Assembly (NCBI GenBank): GCA_015689645.1
Contig: WVSM01000003.1
Coordinates: 310,001-374,000, forward strand
Direction of reading: 5' to 3'
Source: Rhodobacterales bacterium HKCCE4037
Lineage (GTDB): Bacteria; Pseudomonadota; Alphaproteobacteria; Rhodobacterales; Rhodobacteraceae
DNA: 64,000 nt
This document shows, piece by piece, positions 61,950-64,000 of the stretch. Under the pieces are notes generated by a model. That model was not told where the DNA came from and did not search any database. It saw nothing but the letters and a program-made list of their open reading frames with translations. The translations under genes were made by a program, and so were the position numbers. Position 1 is the first letter of the stretch; every line of letters begins with the position of its first letter.

Positions 61950-62563
61950 ACAAGCGGGCCTTTCGTGGCCGTATCGTAGGCATCGACGATCTTCGCGGCA
62001 CGGGTGGCGATGTCGTCGGGCGACATGCCGGGTTTGTAGAGGGCGGAACCGATGCCGAAACCATCGGCGCTGGCCGCGATCCATTGAGCGAAGTTCTCAG
62101 GGCCAGCGCCGCCGACGGCGTAGACCTGCGTGCCCTCGGGCAATACGGCGCGCAACGCCTTGAGGCCGCCGGGGCCAGCCATGTTGCCGGGGAAGAGCTT
62201 CAGGCCGGTGGCCCCCGCCTTCAGCGCGACGAACGCCTCGGTCGCGGTGAAGATGCCGGGCCATGAGGCCATGCCCTGCGTAACGGTTTCGGTGATGACC
62301 AGCGCATCCGTGTTGGGCGAGACGACAAGCGTGCCGCCAGCCGCCTTGACGTCGCGCACCTGTTCCGTCGTCAGGACGGTGCCCGCACCGATGGTTGCGC
62401 GGTCGCCGCAGGCCTCGGCCATGGCGGCGATGCTGTCGAGCGGGTCGGGCGAATTCAGCGGCACTTCAATGGTGGTGATCCCGGCGGCGATCAGCGCCTC
62501 GGTCACGGGGACGGCTTCGGGCGGCGTGATGCCGCGCAGGATGGCGATCAGGTTTCGGGGCAT
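61946..62563 (-). CDS. dgoA: 2-dehydro-3-deoxy-6-phosphogalactonate aldolase
   Basis: 205 residues, class I KDPG/KDPGal aldolase. It splits 2-keto-3-deoxy-6-phosphogalactonate into pyruvate and glyceraldehyde 3-phosphate. Glu in [13 protein letters not shown] and the Schiff-base Lys in [11 protein letters not shown] are visible; VPLNSPDP rather than the LRTPAAL of Eda favours the galactonate enzyme. The frame is open upstream, but the ATG at 62563 gives family length and touches the dgoK stop (TGATG). Confidence 0.94.
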   Translation of the reverse strand: MPRNLIAILRGITPPEAVPVTEALIAAGITTIEVPLNSPDPLDSIAAMAEACGDRATIGAGTVLTTEQVRDVKAAGGTLVVSPNTDALVITETVTQGMASWPGIFTATEAFVALKAGATGLKLFPGNMAGPGGLKALRAVLPEGTQVYAVGGAGPENFAQWIAASADGFGIGSALYKPGMSPDDIATRAAKIVDAYDTATKGPLV

Positions 62564-63474
62564 CAGGCGGACTCCGTCAGCGAGGCATGGATGCGGGCGA
62601 GGCCGAGGCGTGTCAGCGGACCCGCATCGAAGACATGGGGCTGGACGCCCTGGGTTTGAAGGGCGCTGGCATAGGCGGCGGCAAGCTTGGGGCTGCCGGC
62701 GATGGCGACCTCCTGCCCCAGCCAGTAGGGTTTGGTGGCGGCAAGCTCCGCCCCGATGAGGTAGCCCGACAGGCGGGCGCGGGCGGTGGCGAGAGAGAGG
62801 TTCTTCAGCACGTTCTCGGCCCGCAGGGCAAAGAGGCGTTGGGTCAGCTTTTCTGGGCGGGAGATGGTGTCGGAGACGGCTTCGGTGAAGGCCTTTGGAT
62901 CCTCGCCCTCGGTGCCGATGGAATGGCGGAGGACGGATTTCTCGGCCAGAAGATGGAACATCTCGCCGGTCATGGCGGTCTGGAAGCTGACCGCCTCCTC
63001 GGCGCTGATGCGGACCCATTTGGCGTGGGTGCCGGGCAGGCAAAGCACGCCGTCGAAGCCGGGCTGCGCGGCGAGGAAGCCTGCGATCTGGGTCTCTTCC
63101 CCGCGCATGACGTCGGCGGGCTCGGACTGGCTGAGGCCGGGGACGATCATCAGGTGCAGGCGCGGGTCGGTGGTGGGGGCCTGGACGGGCGTGAGGGTGC
63201 CGGGCGTGGTGGGGACGGAGACGTAGGGGGCCTCATGCCAGCCCTGCCGGGCGCCGACCATGCCGCAGGCGAGGATCGGCATCCGGCCCTGCCCCAGCCA
63301 CGGCTCGATCAGACGCAGGAGCGCCGGTTCGAATCCGTCGCGGTCGAGCGTGCCCATGCCGTCGTCGCTCGAGGCTTCGGCGCGGGCGACGTCGCCCTGC
63401 ATCGCCCAGGCGCGCAGGTGGGTGGTGCCCCAGTCGACAGCGATCCAGTCGGCATATCTGGTCTCGCTGCTCAT
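62563..63474 (-). CDS. dgoK: 2-dehydro-3-deoxygalactonokinase
   Basis: 303 residues of the DgoK family ([15 protein letters not shown] phosphate motif, [43 protein letters not shown]). Phosphorylates 2-keto-3-deoxygalactonate, the substrate-forming step for DgoA. Start at 63474 overlaps the SDR stop (ATGA). Confidence 0.94.
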   Translation of the reverse strand: MSSETRYADWIAVDWGTTHLRAWAMQGDVARAEASSDDGMGTLDRDGFEPALLRLIEPWLGQGRMPILACGMVGARQGWHEAPYVSVPTTPGTLTPVQAPTTDPRLHLMIVPGLSQSEPADVMRGEETQIAGFLAAQPGFDGVLCLPGTHAKWVRISAEEAVSFQTAMTGEMFHLLAEKSVLRHSIGTEGEDPKAFTEAVSDTISRPEKLTQRLFALRAENVLKNLSLATARARLSGYLIGAELAATKPYWLGQEVAIAGSPKLAAAYASALQTQGVQPHVFDAGPLTRLGLARIHASLTESA

Positions 63475-64000
63475 CCGGTTGTCACCACGCCGCCGTCGAT
63501 GACCATGCATTGGCCGGTCATGGCTTTCGACGCCCTTGAGGCGAGGAACAGGACACCGCCGACGATATCCTCGGGTTTGAGATGTTCCTTCAGGCACATG
63601 CGGGCCATGTGAGCGTCGAGATCTTCGGGGGAAGCCCACATCTCGAGCTGCTTGTCGGTGAGCACCCAGCCGGGGGCCAGTGCGTTGACGCGGATCGCGT
63701 CGGGACCGAATTCGCGGGCGAGGCTGCGCGTCATGGCTGTGATGCCGCCGTTGGCGGTCGTGTAGGCCGGGTAGCCGGAATTGCCCATCATGTAGCTGAT
63801 CGAGGACATGTTGATGATCGAGCCGCCGCCGGCCTTGCGCATCCCTTCGATCACCGCCTGGCAGCCGAAGAAATAGGCCTTGAGGTTGATCGACTGGGAC
63901 CAGTCCCAGAATGCCTCGTCGACCTCCAGCGTGGTGTGGCGCTGATCGTTGGCGGCGTTGTTCACAAGCACGGTGATCGGGCCGTGCGCCTCGGCCGCCT
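63471..64000 (-). CDS. short-chain dehydrogenase, C-terminal part (cut by window edge), YxxxN active site
   Basis: About 176 C-terminal residues are present; the cofactor motif lies beyond 64000. VLVNNAAND, INMSSISYMMG (catalytic Ser), DAIRVNALAPGWVLTDKQ and [16 protein letters not shown] are SDR landmarks. The usual YxxxK reads YTTAN, so the catalytic Lys is replaced by Asn. Being first of the overlapping galactose genes, it may oxidise galactose or another sugar (compare xylose/galactose dehydrogenases of this type), but the altered triad leaves activity uncertain. Confidence 0.85.
   Translation of the reverse strand, partial: AAEAHGPITVLVNNAANDQRHTTLEVDEAFWDWSQSINLKAYFFGCQAVIEGMRKAGGGSIINMSSISYMMGNSGYPAYTTANGGITAMTRSLAREFGPDAIRVNALAPGWVLTDKQLEMWASPEDLDAHMARMCLKEHLKPEDIVGGVLFLASRASKAMTGQCMVIDGGVVTTG

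Noticed and set aside
1-64000. Defence island, prophage or biosynthetic gene cluster
   Set aside because: No restriction, toxin-antitoxin, integrase, phage structural or PKS/NRPS genes were seen on either strand.

Overview
The window is high-GC, densely packed DNA from an alphaproteobacterium, most likely Rhodobacteraceae (Roseobacter-type). Supporting evidence: a smoEFGK-smoS-mtlK polyol operon as in Rhodobacter sphaeroides, RTX/Hint_2 secreted proteins, a fused carnitine dehydrogenase-thioesterase, and many 1-4 nt stop/start overlaps. There is no phage, IS element, CRISPR array or rRNA; the only RNA gene is an elongator tRNA-Met. It reads as a normal metabolic chromosome or chromid segment.

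Layout. 1-5046: hydroxyquinol/hydroquinone ring-cleavage operon on the minus strand (intradiol dioxygenase, MhqO-like extradiol dioxygenase, MhqD-like hydrolase, maleylacetate reductase, an ABC binding protein cut by the window edge) with a divergent LysR gene. 5388-9686: giant RTX-Hint secreted protein. 9690-14408: glycerol catabolism (glpD, GYF-DUF805 membrane protein, glpK, nitrilase). 14466-19074: tesA divergent from a YbbA/YbbP-type exporter whose ATPase and permease genes are separated by two small unknown genes. 19122-19934: PPP-type phosphatase with lost metal ligands. 19996-25910: complete mnhABCDEFG Na+/H+ antiporter operon. 26317-31950: OxyR-like regulator lacking the peroxidatic cysteine, a degenerate Ldh_2-family gene, a LysR regulator, acetyl-CoA synthetase, a GntR regulator. 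32024-32100: tRNA-Met. 32262-39805: sorbitol/mannitol import and oxidation with a LacI regulator and two matching operators. 40118-45379: dipeptide-type ABC importer with fused ATPases. 45444-54963: carnitine/gamma-butyrobetaine-type catabolism around a GlxA/CdhR-like regulator, with a TPP decarboxylase and a lipocalin lipoprotein. 55183-56271: second Hint protein. 56623-59088: GAPDH-like and succinate-semialdehyde-type dehydrogenases. 59191-64000: lactose/galactose De Ley-Doudoroff operon (SDR, dgoK, dgoA, SMP-30 lactonase, GH42 beta-galactosidase), continuing past the right edge.

I see no clear candidate for a wholly new defence or mobile system. The best second looks are: the two unknown genes inside the YbbAP-type operon, the OxyR homologue with Cys199 replaced by Ala, the PPP phosphatase with two of six metal ligands changed to Asn, the MhqO/MhqD pair embedded in a hydroxyquinol operon, the lipocalin coupled to carnitine genes, the SDR with YxxxN instead of YxxxK, and several perfect dyads and repeated intergenic elements. 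Roles are inferred from remembered family features; no database search was run.
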